Positions 21,713-33,553 of a stretch of DNA of 64,000 nt are shown piece after piece (position 1 is the first letter of the stretch; each line of letters starts with the position of its first letter). The position numbers were made by a program, and so were the translations under genes. The notes under the pieces are model-generated. The model did not search any database and was not told the origin of the DNA. It worked only from the letters and a program-made list of their open reading frames with translations. This DNA comes from Tubulanus polymorphus (Eukaryota; Nemertea; Palaeonemertea; Tubulaniformes; Tubulanidae), in NCBI RefSeq assembly GCF_964204645.1, contig NC_134031.1, forward strand, positions 12,688,501 through 12,752,500, in the 5' to 3' direction.

Positions 21713-24700
21713 TTCTTTGGCCGACAAAATAATGAATTGTCGCGGGCGATAAAACCAAAATAATGAATTGTCTCGTGCGACAAAACCAAAATAATGAATT
21801 GTCGCGGGCAATAAAACCAAAATAATGAATTATCGCGGGCGATAAAACCAAAATATTGAATTGTCGCGGGCGATAAAACCAAAATAATGAATTGTCGCGG
21901 GCGACAAATCCAAAAAAAAAATTGTCGCGTGCGACAAAAACAAAATATAAAACCAAAATAATGAATTGTCGTGGGCGTCAAAACCAAAAGAAGAATTGTC
22001 GCGGGCGACAAAACCAAAATAATGAATTGTCGCTGGAGATAAAACCAAAGTAATGAATTGTCGTGGGTGATAAAACCAAAATATTGAATCGTTGCGGGCG
22101 ACAAAACCAAACTAATGAATTGTCGCGGGCGAAAAAACCAAAAAAAGAATTGTGGGGGCAACAAAACCAAAATAATGAATTGTCGCGGGCGACAAAACCA
22201 AAATAGTGAATTGTCCAGGCGACAAAACCAAAATGGTGAATTGTCGCGGGCGACAAAACCAAAATAATGAATTGTCGCGGGCGATAAAACCAAAATGATG
22301 AATTGTCTCGGGCGACAAAACCGAAATAATGAATTGTCGCGGGCGATAAAACCAAACTAATGAATTATCGCGGGCGATAAAACCAAAATATTGAATTGTC
22401 GCAGGCGATTTAACCAAAATAATGAATTGTCGCGGGCGACGAAACCAAAATATAGAATTGTCGCGGGCGACAAAACCCAAAAAAAATTGTCGCGGGCGAC
22501 TCAACAAAATATAAAACCAAATAATGAATTGTCGCGGGCGACAAAACCAAAAAGAAGAATTGTCGCGGGCGACAAAACCAAAATAATGAATTGTTGCTGG
22601 AGATAAAACCAAAGTAATGAATTGTCGCAGGCGACAAAACCAAAATATTGAATTGTCGCGGGCGACAAAACCAAAATATTGATTTGTCGCGGGCGACAAA
22701 ACCAAACTTATGAATTGTCGCGGGTGACAAAACCAAAAAAAGAATTGTCGGGGCGACAAAACAAAAATAATGAATTGTCGCGGGCGATAAAACCAAAATA
22801 ATGAATTGTCGCGGGCGATAAAACCAAAATAATTAATTGTCGCGGGCGACAAAACCAAAATGGTGAATTGTCGCGGGCGACAAAACCAAAATAATGAATT
22901 GTCGCTGGCGACAAAACCAAAAAGAAGAATTGTCACGGGCGACAAAACCACAATAATGAATATTCGCTGGCGATAAAACTAAAGTAGTGAATTGTCGTGG
23001 GCGATAAAACCAAAATATTGAATTTTCGCGGGCGACAAAACAAAAATATTGAATTGTCGCGGGCGACAAAACCAAAATAATGAATTGCCGCGGGCGACAA
23101 AACCAAAAAAAGAATTGTGGGGGCGACAAAACCAAAATGGTGAATTGTCAAGGCGACAAAACCAAAATGGTGAATTGTCGCGGGCGACAAAACCAAAATA
23201 ATGAATTGTCGCGGGCGATAGAACCAAAATGATGAATTGTCTTGGGCGACAAAACCAAAATAATGAATTGTCGCGGGCGATAAAACCAAAATAATGAATT
23301 GTCGCTGGAGATAAAACCAAAGTAATGAATTGTCGTGGGCGATAAAACCAAAATATTGAATTGTCGCGGGTGACAAAACCAAAATATTGAATTGTCTCGG
23401 GCGACAAAACCAAAATAATGAATTTTCGCGGGCGATAAAACCAAAATAATGAATTATCGCGGGTGATAAAACCAAAATATTGAATTGTCGCGGGCGATTA
23501 AACCAAAAAGAAGAATTGTCGCGGGCGACAAAACCAAAATAATAAATTGTCGCTGGAGATAAAACCAAAGTAATGAATTGTCGTGGGCGATAAAACCAAA
23601 ATATTGAATCGTCGCGGGTGACAAACACCAAACTAATGAATTGTCGCGGGCGAAAAAACCAAAAAAAGAATTGTCGGGGCAACAAAACCAAAATAATGAA
23701 TTGTCGCAGGCGATAAAACCAAAATAATGAATTGTCGCGGGTGACAAAACCAAAATGGTGAATTGTCGCGGGCGACAAAACCAAAATAAAGAATTGTCGC
23801 GGGCGACAAAACCAAAAAGAAGAATTGTTGCGGGCGACTAAACCAAAATAATGAATTGTCGCTGGCGATAAAACCAAAGTAGTGAATTGTCGTGGGCGAT
23901 AAAACCAAAATATTGAATTTTCGCGGGCGACAAAACCAAAATAATGAATTGTCGCAGGCGACAAAACCAAAAAAAGAATTGTGGGGGCGACAAAACCAAA
24001 ATAATGAATTGTCGCGGGCGATAAAACCAAAAGGGTGAATTGTCCAGGTGACAAAACCAAAATGGTGAATTGTCGCGGGCGACAAAACCAAAATAATGAA
24101 TTGTCGCGGGCGGTAAAACCAAAATGATGAATTGTCTCGGGCGATAAAACCAAAATAATGAATTGTCGCCGGCGATAAAACCAAAATAATGAATTATCGC
24201 GGGCGATTAAACCAAAATATTGAATTGTCGCGGGCGATTAAACCAAAATAATGAATTGTCGTGGGCGACAAAACCAAAATATTGAATTGTCGCGGGCGAC
24301 AAAACCAAAAAAAAAATTGTCGCGGGCGACTAAAACAAAATATAAAACAAAAATAATGAATTGTCGCGGGCGACAAAACCAAAAAGAAGAATTGTCGCGG
24401 GCGACAAAACCAAAAAGAAGAATTGTCGCGGGCGACAAAACCAAAATAATGAATTGTCGCTGGAGATAAAACCAAAGTAATGAATTGTCGCGGGTGATAA
24501 AACCAAAATATTGAATTGTCGCGGGCGACAAAACCAAAATATTGAATTGTCGCGGGCGACAAAACCAAACTAATGAATTGTTGCGGGCGACAAAACCAAA
24601 ATAATGAATTGTCGCGGGCGATAAAACCAAAATAATGAATTGTCGCGGGCGATAAAACCAAAATAATGAATTGTCGGGGGTGACAAAACCAAAATGGTGA

Positions 24701-24952
24701 ATTGTCGCGGGCGACAAAACCAAAATGGTGAATTGTCGAGGGCGACAAAACCAAAATAATGAATTGTTGCGGGCGATAAAACCAAAATATTGAATTTTCG
24801 CGGGCGACAAAACCAAAATAATGAATTGTCGCAAGCGATAAAACCAAAATAATGAATTGTCGCGGGCGATAAAACCAAAATATTGAATTGTCGCGTGTGA
24901 CAAAACCAAAATAATGCATTGTCGCGGGCGACAAAATCAAAATCATTGTTTT
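21713..24952. repeat. 31-bp satellite, large array of about 100 units
   Basis: The unit is CGACAAAACCAAAATAATG plus AATTGTCGCGGG. Each junction makes a 16-bp palindrome TTGTCGCGGGCGACAA. Main variants are GACAAAA versus GATAAAA, TAATG versus TATTG, TGGTG or AGAAG. Rare variants such as 'ttgtgggggc' recur at about 22152, 23116 and 23980, and 'ctggagataaaacc' at about 22035, 22594, 23306, 23554 and 24470, so blocks of units were copied together. Because 31 is not a multiple of 3 and the unit has no stop on the minus strand, all three minus frames stay open. Open frames up to 406 residues result. These are not genes. Confidence 0.95.
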
Positions 24953-25021
24953 CTCGCGTTATTTTAGTTTTGTCGTCATGTCGCCCTCATTTGCATATTC
25001 GTGTTTTTTTAATCTTATCAG

Positions 25022-25866
25022 CCACCATACTAAAGCCTTAAGGTCGCGTAAAACTCGATAAACACTTAAAGCGACACGGCGAACGATCTCCTTTCCCCCA
25101 CAGCGAACGCTTACTCCGAATGTCAAGTGTGAGTCCAACATACGGATAGGAGTGTGTTATATAATTGTATTTAGTAAATACCTTGTGCATTTGACAATGA
25201 TCGGTATGTACTGTAGGAAATATAGAGTATTGATAAATGGTTGAAGCCCGCGGCCGAATAAAGTAATATATTCTTTTATTTTGATACCTCGTCGACATAA
25301 CAGCTTTTCTCCGCCATATCTCTTCGGCCTGTTTAGTTTAGGCCTACGATTCCCCAGTACACTAAAGATTTATCTTAGTAAATACACGGTTAATTCGGTA
25401 AAGAAAAATAGGTATTGTTAAACTAACTCCTTGAAACCCGCAGCCAAATCACTGGTAGTAATAAATTAATTTGTACTCGATTTGATTCTCATGATGAGGA
25501 GAAACTCGCAGCTGATCCCCGGAACGACGATGTAGTAACACACGTCGATTCGTCGATGTTTACGGCTCGACAGTGCTTTTAAAATCTTTCCAGTGAATCG
25601 GTAATATGATTTGATGAGGAAAATGGGCTATTGTTAAAATCACTGTTTGAAGACCGCGACTGAATTTGAAGTCTGCGGCAATAAATTAGTTCATTTATAC
25701 TTGAATTGATAATCGAAGTGACAGTCGGCCTGCGGGTTGATTTCGGGATGACGACTCGAAAAACATGTCGCCCCATTGAATGGGGCTAAATTTTCGATGT
25801 TTACGGCCCGACAGCGCTTTTGTAACGATGATTCGTGAAAAAACACGCGGGCTATTTGTAGATCTC
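25022..25866 (+). repeat. Foldback-type interspersed repeat, copy 2
   Basis: Matches 5395-6215 in order and orientation ('aaactcgataaacactt', 'gatcggtatgtactgtagga', 'cgattcgtcgatgtttacgg'). It continues rightward through 25867-25974, which the first copy lacks, into the duplicated AGGGTTTTCTG hairpin. Confidence 0.85.
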
Positions 25867-25974
25867 AGTGAGCTGAACGATATTATATGGATTGTATATG
25901 AAACAGCGGTAAGGTAACAAAGCCTATGTTCTTTTGGTAAAAATAGTGTGGAAGAAAATAACAATAATAATTAA

Positions 25975-26076
25975 TCACGCGGATATCAATAGGGTTTTCT
26001 GTGAAATAACAGAAAACCCTAATAATCACGCGGATATCAATAGGGTTTTCTGTGAAATAACAGAAAACCCTAATAA
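25975..26076 (-). repeat. Tandemly duplicated 50-bp unit with AGGGTTTTCTG hairpin
   Basis: 'tcacgcggatatcaat' plus the stem-loop agggttttctg / cagaaaaccct occurs twice in a row (starts 25975 and 26025). A single copy of the same end stands at 30008-30037, in inverted orientation. This is a duplicated element terminus. Confidence 0.85.
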
Positions 26077-26149
26077 ATATAGCGATAACGGGTTTCTGCC
26101 TTTCTGGGTTAAATGTCGTACTAGGGAGGTTGCAAAAGATTTCACTGAA

Positions 26150-27045
26150 ATCAGTTCATAATGTACCTCTATTTTGAAGTAGCGCCACCTAGGGGTCAGC
26201 ACATATCATATCATGGATACGTGGCTACTAAGTTAAAAGTACTAATGTACCAATTTAAGGGAAAACAACTTCGAGAACAACGAAAATACGGTGTTTTTAC
26301 CATTCCCTTGTGGCAGTTGTATGAAGTTATTTAGCTGGTTTGTATACTATACATATGTATATGAACTCACTCCAAGTTTTTTGATATCTATAATAAAATG
26401 GTTGAATTACACGCGAAAAACGGATGCAAGACTAAGTTTTCAAAACTAACTATGTGAGGGGTTTGTTGTATTTCCTCGTATTTCATATCCAGGTACATGT
26501 GTTTCAATTTTCATAGAAATCCCTTAATTCGCTTAGTCAATCAAAATGCATTACCAGCGATTTGTAGGTGGCGCTCCTGGAGAACCATATGAGATAACTA
26601 GTCAAATCATACATCAATACAAGCGTTTCGTCAAGGGCTACTAACCACCCATTGCAACCACTATTCTATCGCCAACGGTTTATGAGCTAGGAGCAAAAAT
26701 TGGTGGCTTCACAGTTCCCTGGCGGCAGTTGTATGAAAAAGCGATGCTGGAATGGTTTTTCATAAAAACACCCCCTAGTGGTTAAAATGGGAACTAATTA
26801 TGCAAGGGGATCATATTTTATAACTAGGTACATGTGTATCATTTTTTATAGAAATCCCTTAATACGCCTAGTCGATATAGATAAAAATGTGTTTCCAGCG
26901 TTTTATAGGTGGCACTCCTGGAGAAACATATGTCTGACCAAGTTATACCTTACATCAACACAAATGTCTTGTCAAGGGCTACTGATGACACATTGCAACC
27001 ACAATCCTATCTCTTGTGGTTAAGGAGCTAGGAGGAAAAATTTCA
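26150..27045. repeat. Imperfect tandem repeat, period about 340 bp
   Basis: 'ggtggcgctcctggagaa' (26569) recurs as 'ggtggcactcctggagaa' (26909). 'acaagcgtttcgtcaagggc' and 'gaaatcccttaat' also recur. No coding sequence. Confidence 0.65.
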
Positions 27046-27049
27046 TTTT

Positions 27050-27075
27050 AACAAGAGGACTTCAAAGTCCTGAGG
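27050..27075 (-). repeat. Helentron-like 3' tail on the minus strand
   Basis: The reverse complement reads AGGACTT-TGA-AGTCCT followed by CTTGTT, the same hairpin plus CTCTTGTT arrangement as at 12085, 34804, 35372, 35907, 55190, 55264 and 56692. Confidence 0.55.
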
Positions 27076-27599
27076 TTTGAAGAAGCAAAGACTTATGTAT
27101 AGATTATAAACTACATAAAAGAAAGGCAAATTATGAAAAGAAATTGATATTCCATTAGAGAAGTTTGTTTAAAAAAATTCAATATGTTTTTCGTTTGCAT
27201 TACGCACGTGGTAATGTTATTGTCTAGATCTGACGTCATCAATAAAATGAGGCGCGCAGCTGAGCCTGCCTGTCAATCAACATAATTGGTTTACACTAAA
27301 AATGTGCTTACTTGAAAAACTATGTAGTGTATCAATCTGGAATTTTCGGCACAATATCCGATGCTAAATACCTGACTTTAAAGGTTTATTTAGTGTAAAT
27401 CGGATCGCAAATATTTCGAAAAATTTTGTTCTTAACTTTTGAAGTGGAAGCTGTTGTCGGCATCAACGTGTGTAAGGCTGTATGTACGGGTACTGGTGCT
27501 TTAACAGGCTCAGCATTGATGGTGTATTTATGTGCAAGTAGATGTAATGATTTGTTTTAACCGCTAAATCGGCGTTCATTATGCATGATATAAAAAAAT

Positions 27600-27692
27600 T
27601 ATATTCAAGAGTATTTGAATATATTTATCTATGGCATGGAAATACTGTCAAAATTAGAATAGCATTTTTGACGCGTCAATCGACGCATCGTT
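27600..27692 (-). mobile_element. Short MITE with TTGACGCGTC ends
   Basis: Contains 'tggcatggaaatactgtc' and 'tttttgacgcgtcaatcgac', the reverse complement of 36667-36750. A diverged third copy is at 41757-41822. Confidence 0.6.
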
Positions 27693-27756
27693 TATATGGT
27701 CCAGATTGTTTGGGTTAAGGTTAGTTTGAGGCCATGCGTAGGTAAAACATTCCAAC

Positions 27757-27830
27757 TGTTTTGGCTGCCTCGGTGGTCTAGCAGTGTCACTATGCTAGGG
27801 CTTTCAGGCTTGCAGGAGTTCGAATACTGT
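27757..27830 (+). repeat. tRNA-derived SINE head or degenerate tRNA
   Basis: The A-box-like 'gcctcggtggtctagcag' is followed 45 bases on by the B-box-like 'ggagttcgaatac'. The A-box text is shared with the minus-strand tRNA-like sequence at 58291-58370. Arms do not pair well enough for a functional tRNA. Confidence 0.5.
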
Positions 27831-27861
27831 TCTTTTCTCTTTGTTGTATTTTTTCTACAGA

Positions 27862-28112
27862 TTTTTAGGCCAGCCGTAGGATGAGCCTATTACTATATAA
27901 ATGGAGCGAATTTAAATGACATGGTTTCCAGAGTAAAGGCTCTTTGACTGTGCTACTGAGCATGTATTTGTACAAATCATTTATTAAAGCATTATCCATT
28001 CTCCAAACTCTACATAGCTGAATTTTGAAAGAGGGCCTCGTTAAAATTTATATTGGCTTTTTCGCCAAAATCTGATCGCTAAAATATTGGTTTTAACGGA
28101 AAGACAAGGGAG
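27862..28112 (+). mobile_element. HINE-like element, 5' fragment
   Basis: Begins 'tttttaggccagccgtagg' and follows the 55861 element closely for 250 bases ('tattactatataaatgga', 'gaaagagggcctcgttaaaa'). It then diverges. Confidence 0.75.
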
Positions 28113-28555
28113 CCAACTCTCCGTCAGATCGGTCGATAGGTATGTCACTTCAACAGTTCATAACTTCGTTATTGATAATCCAATCCGCTTCAAGTAAGAT
28201 TATTCTTAAAGATAACGAATTTCCGCATTAGACTGGGTGGTTTGAGAAAGATTTGAGTGCCTTTGAGATTGTTAAATTGTTCGATTAATCCGAAAAAATC
28301 GGCAAAATCTGTCTGTACCGCACCAGCCCTCAAATAAATATGACCATGATTTTGAAAACAAACGGCACTTTCCACCGGAAATTCTGAAATCCCGAGATTT
28401 TGTAATGGGTCTAAACATCAAATTTTTGCTCACAAATGAGGTTATAACTTTGACACGAAGTCATGCAATCTACTATGTTTATGTGCAAAATGTAGCTTCA
28501 TCATGCGGCTAAAATCTGTTGGGAATGGAATTTTGAATATCATGTTCATTTAAGA
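28113..28555. other. No gene recognised
   Basis: AGXT intron sequence with nothing I can name. Confidence 0.4.
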
Positions 28556-28940
28556 GAAATCGTCGAATTTGTGGCGATTTTTAAGAAATTTCCAAGGAGC
28601 ATTTTGTTTCATAAAACGTCTAGAAGGTCGTTGTACATCGTTAAATTGATGTAAAATAAATGCTCCCCGCAGTTAGCTGATCTCCCGCAGTCAATCAATG
28701 TAAGGCCATATTCGATTATACAACGCAGACAGACCGGTCTCTGCTCGGATATTCGTGTGCCATTTTTTAGGATTTACTTACTCATTTCCCAGTCATTGGA
28801 CAGTCTGATTATATGTTTATTTTAAATTTGATAGTCATCGTATTGTTTCCGTCTTCCTATTGTATTATGAAAAAACCGGAGATTCAATCGACCCGCTACA
28901 TTGTCGTGGCGCGCACAATCGAATTGGCCCAGACCCGGTG
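28556..28940. repeat. Interspersed repeat paired with 34828-35225
   Basis: 'cgaatttgtggcgattttta', 'ggagcattttgtttcataaa' and 'tcaatcaatgtaag' match 34828-35225 in order. The second copy ends shortly before the hairpin tail at 35372. Confidence 0.8.
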
Positions 28941-30000
28941 CCGCGCTGAATGACATTAGACTGTTAGATTTTCTTTCGATTTAGCATTTATTTTACGCAG
29001 TAAGTCATTATTTATATCGTAGAGTGCTGATGATATAGTTTACAGGATGAAGAAGTAAAGGTACACTGTCATAGACCGTAAAACTATCATAAATTGTGAG
29101 TTTACTCAAGCGATGTGTTTCAATTCAATTTATCCAATCAATCGCCGTGTGTACTGTGTAATTAACAGGGCTTTCAAAATAATCTTTCAAAATAAGCCGT
29201 CGGCCATCGCATCCGACTGTAAGAATCCTGTGACGGCTATGAAATATCTCGTCTGATATCAATGATAGTATGAAAGCTGAGATCAGTGGCTATATTTAAA
29301 TGTAGGCCTACTGCAGTCAGTGTGCATCGCATGAAAATTTGCTTCAGACGCGTGGCCTAGTTTAAGTCTCCAGGATATTGGCTCCCTTCAAAACAACTGC
29401 CAATCATACTAGCGACTGCCTGTGTTTAAGGAGTAGTGTCTATTCGATGAATTGTCTCATTTTGAGCACAGATGCACAAGGTGAAAATTTTGTTCGGTGA
29501 ACTCACGGAGACACTCGCAGAGACAATTAGTTTGGGTAGCCTAATAGCATCTATGTGCTCTTAAGCTAGCTGCTTAACCAATCAACAGTTACTAACTGCC
29601 ATCACTGCAGTCAATTACACTAGCAAATCAATGATTCTGAAATTTCAATAAAGAAGTTTCCGTAACCTAAAGATAACTAATTATGAGATATGAATTTAAT
29701 GAGCTTAATATTGCTGTGAAAAAAGCACTGTGTTAGTGGTCGGGGAAAATTTTGCAACTGCTATTTCTTTGTCTGCAACTGGTATCTTTAAATCAAACTG
29801 GTGTGGTGGGTTTATAAAAAATCAAACGAAATTTACCAACCGAATAAATAATGGCCAATCCCTATTTGAATATCAAAAGAACGGAAAACAGTGATAGGGT
29901 ATGGGGTTGACAATCGTTTTGTTATCGGATTTGTACCAGTGCACAATAAAATCTTTTATAGGCTGCGTAATCGGCATTCACTATAGGTTTCACTTGTCCG
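28941..30000. other. No gene recognised
   Basis: Intron sequence. 'gtggcctagtttaag' at 29352 and 'ggctcccttcaaaacaactgc' at 29390 faintly recall repeat S (11382, 37472). Otherwise nothing is recognised. Confidence 0.4.
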
Positions 30001-30007
30001 TATTTTT

Positions 30008-31790
30008 AGGGTTTTCTGTTACATCACAGAAAACCCTATTGAGATTCACGTGTTTCTTATTATTATTATTTTATGTCACACCATTTTCACTAAAAGAACA
30101 TAGGCCTTGTTACCTTGCCGCTGTTGTCGATACAATCCGTATGATATCGTTCAGCTCACTGAGATCTACAAATACTCCGCGTGTTTTTTCACGAATCATC
30201 GTTATAAAAGCACTGTCGGGCCGTAAACATCGAAAATTTAGCCCCATTCAATGGGGCGACTTGTTTTTCGAGTCGTCATCCCGAAATCAACCCGCAGGCC
30301 GATATTCACTTCGATTATCAATTCAAGTATAAATGAACTAATATATTGCCGCAGACTTCACATTCAGCCGCGGTCTTCAAACAGTAATTTTAACAATAGC
30401 CCATTTTCCTCATCAAATCATTTTACCGATACACTGGAAATTTACTACTTTAGATTTTAAAAGCACTGTCGAGCCGTAAACATCGACGAATCGACGTGTG
30501 TCACAACATCGTCGTTCCGTGGATCAGCTGCGAGTTTCTCCTCATCATGAGAATCAAATCGAGTACAAATTAATTTATTACTACCAGTGATTTGGCTGCG
30601 GGTTTCAAGGAGTTAGTTTAACAATACCTATTTTTCATTACCAAATTAACCGTGTATTTACTAAGATAAATCTTTAGTGTACCGGGGAGTCGTAGGCCTA
30701 AACTAAACACGCCGAAGAGATATAGCAGAGAAAAGCTGTTATGTCGACGAGGTATCAAAATAAAAGAATATATTACTTTATTCGGCCGCGGGTTCAACCT
30801 CTATATCAATACCATCAATACTCTATACTATATTACCTACAGTACATACCGATCATTGTCAAATGCACAAGCTTTTTACTCAATACAAGTATATAACACA
30901 CACCTATCCGTATGCTGGACTCACACTTGACATTCGGAGTAAGCGTTCGCTGAGGGGGAAAGGAGATCGTTCGCTGTGTCGCTTGAAGATTTTATTGAGT
31001 TTTAGGCGACCTTAAGGCTTTAGGCCTACCGGTACTGACCTTTAATGTCTCAAACAAACACAGTATAATTGTTGCGTTTATTAACGGACTCATTGGATTG
31101 AACTTCAAAACAAAATTTACGATATTTAGGAGGGTTGTTATTCAATAGGCCTACGACCAATCTGTCCGGATGTTAGATCTACGCATATACATAGGCCTAC
31201 ATAGGCTGGTAGCCTCTACTAGGTTAAAGCTAAGTTCACTGTAAATGAGGAATCAGATTTATTAAAATGCATGTGTAATTAGTGAGTAACTGGTTCTGAC
31301 TTGCAACGATCAATCACAATTATCAAATTTATTGGCAAAAATGAAGATTTTTTTTAAATTCCGTCTGAGCAGACAGCTTTATAAGCCAGACTTTTCATTT
31401 GATTTTTTTCATCATAAATGAAACAGGTATTTCATTAATTCCTAATGACTTAAGCCGGACGTAGGTCGGCTTTGCAACGCCTTGTGACTCACTGCGACGC
31501 CATTCATGGCGACCGGCAGCGACGATTGTGTCGCAACTACTCATCGACCTACGCTCCCTTGCGACGGGTTGCGACTGTCAGCAACGCCAGTCACAAGGAG
31601 TCGCACGTGTTCTACTTTCTGGGACGCGACGCGACTGTCACAACCGACCTACGCGCTCTTGGGATTGGCAGAAACTATAGTCGCAAACAGTTACTGACAA
31701 TCGTATCGCAACCGACTTGCATCGAAACTTGCGATGCAACGCAATGATCGCATCGCGTCGCAAGGCTGACCTACGTCCGGCTTTAAGTTA
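30008..31790 (-). repeat. Foldback-type interspersed repeat, copy 3, inverted
   Basis: Starts with the AGGGTTTTCTG hairpin (30008-30037) and a (TTA)n run. It then gives the reverse complement of 25866-25022 and, beyond 31040, the reverse complement of 5261-4219. This copy shows that the hairpin end, the 0.8-kb part, the 0.5-kb part and the GAACAAA tract belong to one element of more than 2 kb. No intact ORF. Confidence 0.85.
31451..31786. mobile_element. TTAA-flanked MITE, GCCGGACGTAGGTC ends
   Basis: Left gccggacgtaggtcggc (about 31454) and right gctgacctacgtccggc (about 31767-31783) are inverted and sit directly next to TTAA (31450-31453 and 31784-31787). The interior is full of GTCGCA/TGCGAC words in both orientations and can fold strongly. 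The TTAA target suggests piggyBac- or Kolobok-type mobilisation. Confidence 0.65.
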
Positions 31791-31804
31791 CTGCGGAGGA
31801 CCAG

Positions 31805-32290
31805 AAATATCTTCTTTTTCGCTCAAAGACCTTTTGCTTGAAAATTCTTTCGTCAGAACAAAATTTATTTCGTTCGAACTAATGATATTCTGTTCGATTG
31901 AGCCAATTTGAAAAAATCGTTAGAACAAAGTTGAACAAACTTTTTTCTGTCCAAACGAAACGTTTTTCGTTCCAACGATCGTTCGATCGAACAGGATCGT
32001 TTTAATTTGAACATAATTTTCTTGTCAGATCATTAAGTTTTTCGTTTGAACAAGTATATTGTAAAAAGTTTTTTCTCCGAACTAAAAGTATTAAGTAGTC
32101 CATTCAATCGAACAGAATTGTTTTCATTCAAACATTCGTTCGAAAATAATTGTTTTCGCTCAACCAAATTTTTTGCCGGGACAAAAAGTTGTTCATTTCA
32201 ACAATAACATAGCTTTTTATTCGAACACATTTTTTGTCAGAATGAAGAAAAGTTTTGGTTCAAACAAAAAGCGTGTTGTTCGATCAAACG
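31805..32290. repeat. GAACAAA/TTCGTTCG-rich imperfect tandem repeat, inverted copy
   Basis: Longer version of 3970-4170, with words such as TCGTTCGAAC and GTTCGATCAAAC throughout. Non-coding. Confidence 0.65.
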
Positions 32291-32334
32291 TTTTGGAAAT
32301 TTACTCGGTCTGGTATATTTTGGATTACTGTGTA

Positions 32335-32615
32335 TGTCATTTGTCAGGACATTAAACAGAAGACTACTTAGGATACTACCTTGCCTGACTCCACTAGTTT
32401 GACCGACTTATTCCAAGATGAGGCGTTCCGTTGATTTCGGCTACAAGTTTTCGTTCAGAGATAACTGCTGAGCCATTTGGGCGACCTATCATTGATACTG
32501 TTTCCTAATGGCCTGTTTAGTAATGGCTGATGTTGTGCCTTATCAAATGTTTTGTCGAAATCCACCGTTGAACAGCATTCTAAGACTGTGCAGAAAACCC
32601 GTTATCGCTGCTTTG
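32335..32615 (-). pseudogene. Non-LTR retrotransposon reverse transcriptase fragment
   Basis: Close inverted copy of 18935-19235, including 'gcaaagcagcgataacgggt' at its 5' end. The minus strand encodes the VDFDKTFDKAQHQPLL segment with frameshifts after it. Confidence 0.8.
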
Positions 32616-32714
32616 CAGCTATATTTACAATTGTGACCAGGTTAAGCGTCCCTTGCCTGTTTAATGCGTCGACGATTCATACTGCTTTCCATTTCCAATT
32701 TACTGTGGACCTCT

Positions 32715-33170
32715 TTCCACATGGCCGACTTATGACTTACTTGTGACACAGGAACTCTCCATGTTCACGAAAAATCAAAAACGGTTTGACATGATTTCAT
32801 GAAATTGTTATGGTATGTGCATGTATGGTGGTATGGTGGGGAACTCTTTTGGGGAATCTATGATTCAAGATGGCCGAATTATGACCTATTTTTGACACGT
32901 GTACGTGATAACTAAAAAATCGTTTCAGAAAATTTCATGAAATATATATTAGATGTGTATGATAGTATGATGTAAAACCTTATTGTTTTGGGGACTTCTC
33001 CGATTCAAGATGGCCGACACCATCTACTTTTGACACGAACTTTCCGTATACACGATAACTCGAAATCCGTTTGGGATAAATTATTGCCATTTTTATGGTA
33101 TGTGTATGATAATATTAAAAGGAACTGTTTTGTTCTCGGAACTTCTCCAATTCAAGATAGATGACTTATG
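32715..33170. repeat. Tandem repeat of about 145 bp, CAAGATGGCCGA units
   Basis: 'catggccgacttatgac' (32719), 'aagatggccgaattatgac' (32867), 'aagatggccgacacc' (33006) and 'aagatagatgacttatgac' (33154) are spaced 139-149 bp. Each is followed by 'ttttgacac...ac' and a GTATG-rich part. No coding sequence. Confidence 0.75.
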
Positions 33171-33553
33171 ACCTGCTTTCTGTTCAAAATGGCATGTTTT
33201 GAACTTATTGTTGTTACGCTGTCTTCTGTACATATTGTAGATGCTTCATCTGTTTCTTCACTGCCCTGGGATTTTGTGATTAAAGCTGCGTGTATGAGCG
33301 TGCATTTTGACACAACTATGTTTATTTTCTACTTGGGTCAATAGCACAGAAATCAGGAAGTTGTGTGCATGAACCGAGCATAGCAAACTCTGGTGCATGT
33401 GGCGAATAACTTTTACTGCCATATTGCCAACAGTGATGTACGCAACTACTTATTTACACTGTTCCTATATCATGTGTTCATTAGCCCCACAATTCATTCC
33501 ACATACCAGTGGTCCCACATCTGATTAGTACAACGTCTAAATGGTCCCTCAAT

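Noticed and set aside
22112-22951. 279-residue minus-strand ORF
   Set aside because: Same satellite artefact in another frame.
22933-24153. 406-residue minus-strand ORF rich in FGFVARDNS-type repeats, looking like a repeat protein
   Set aside because: It is the translation of the 31-bp satellite, which is open in all three minus frames. No start context, splice or constraint is visible.
27757-27830. Functional tRNA gene
   Set aside because: A- and B-box-like words are present, but acceptor and T stems do not pair. A SINE head is more likely.
29901-30332. 143-residue ORF running into the foldback repeat
   Set aside because: Its C-terminal half is repeat DNA also open at 25695-25964 in the opposite copy. 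Not protein-like.
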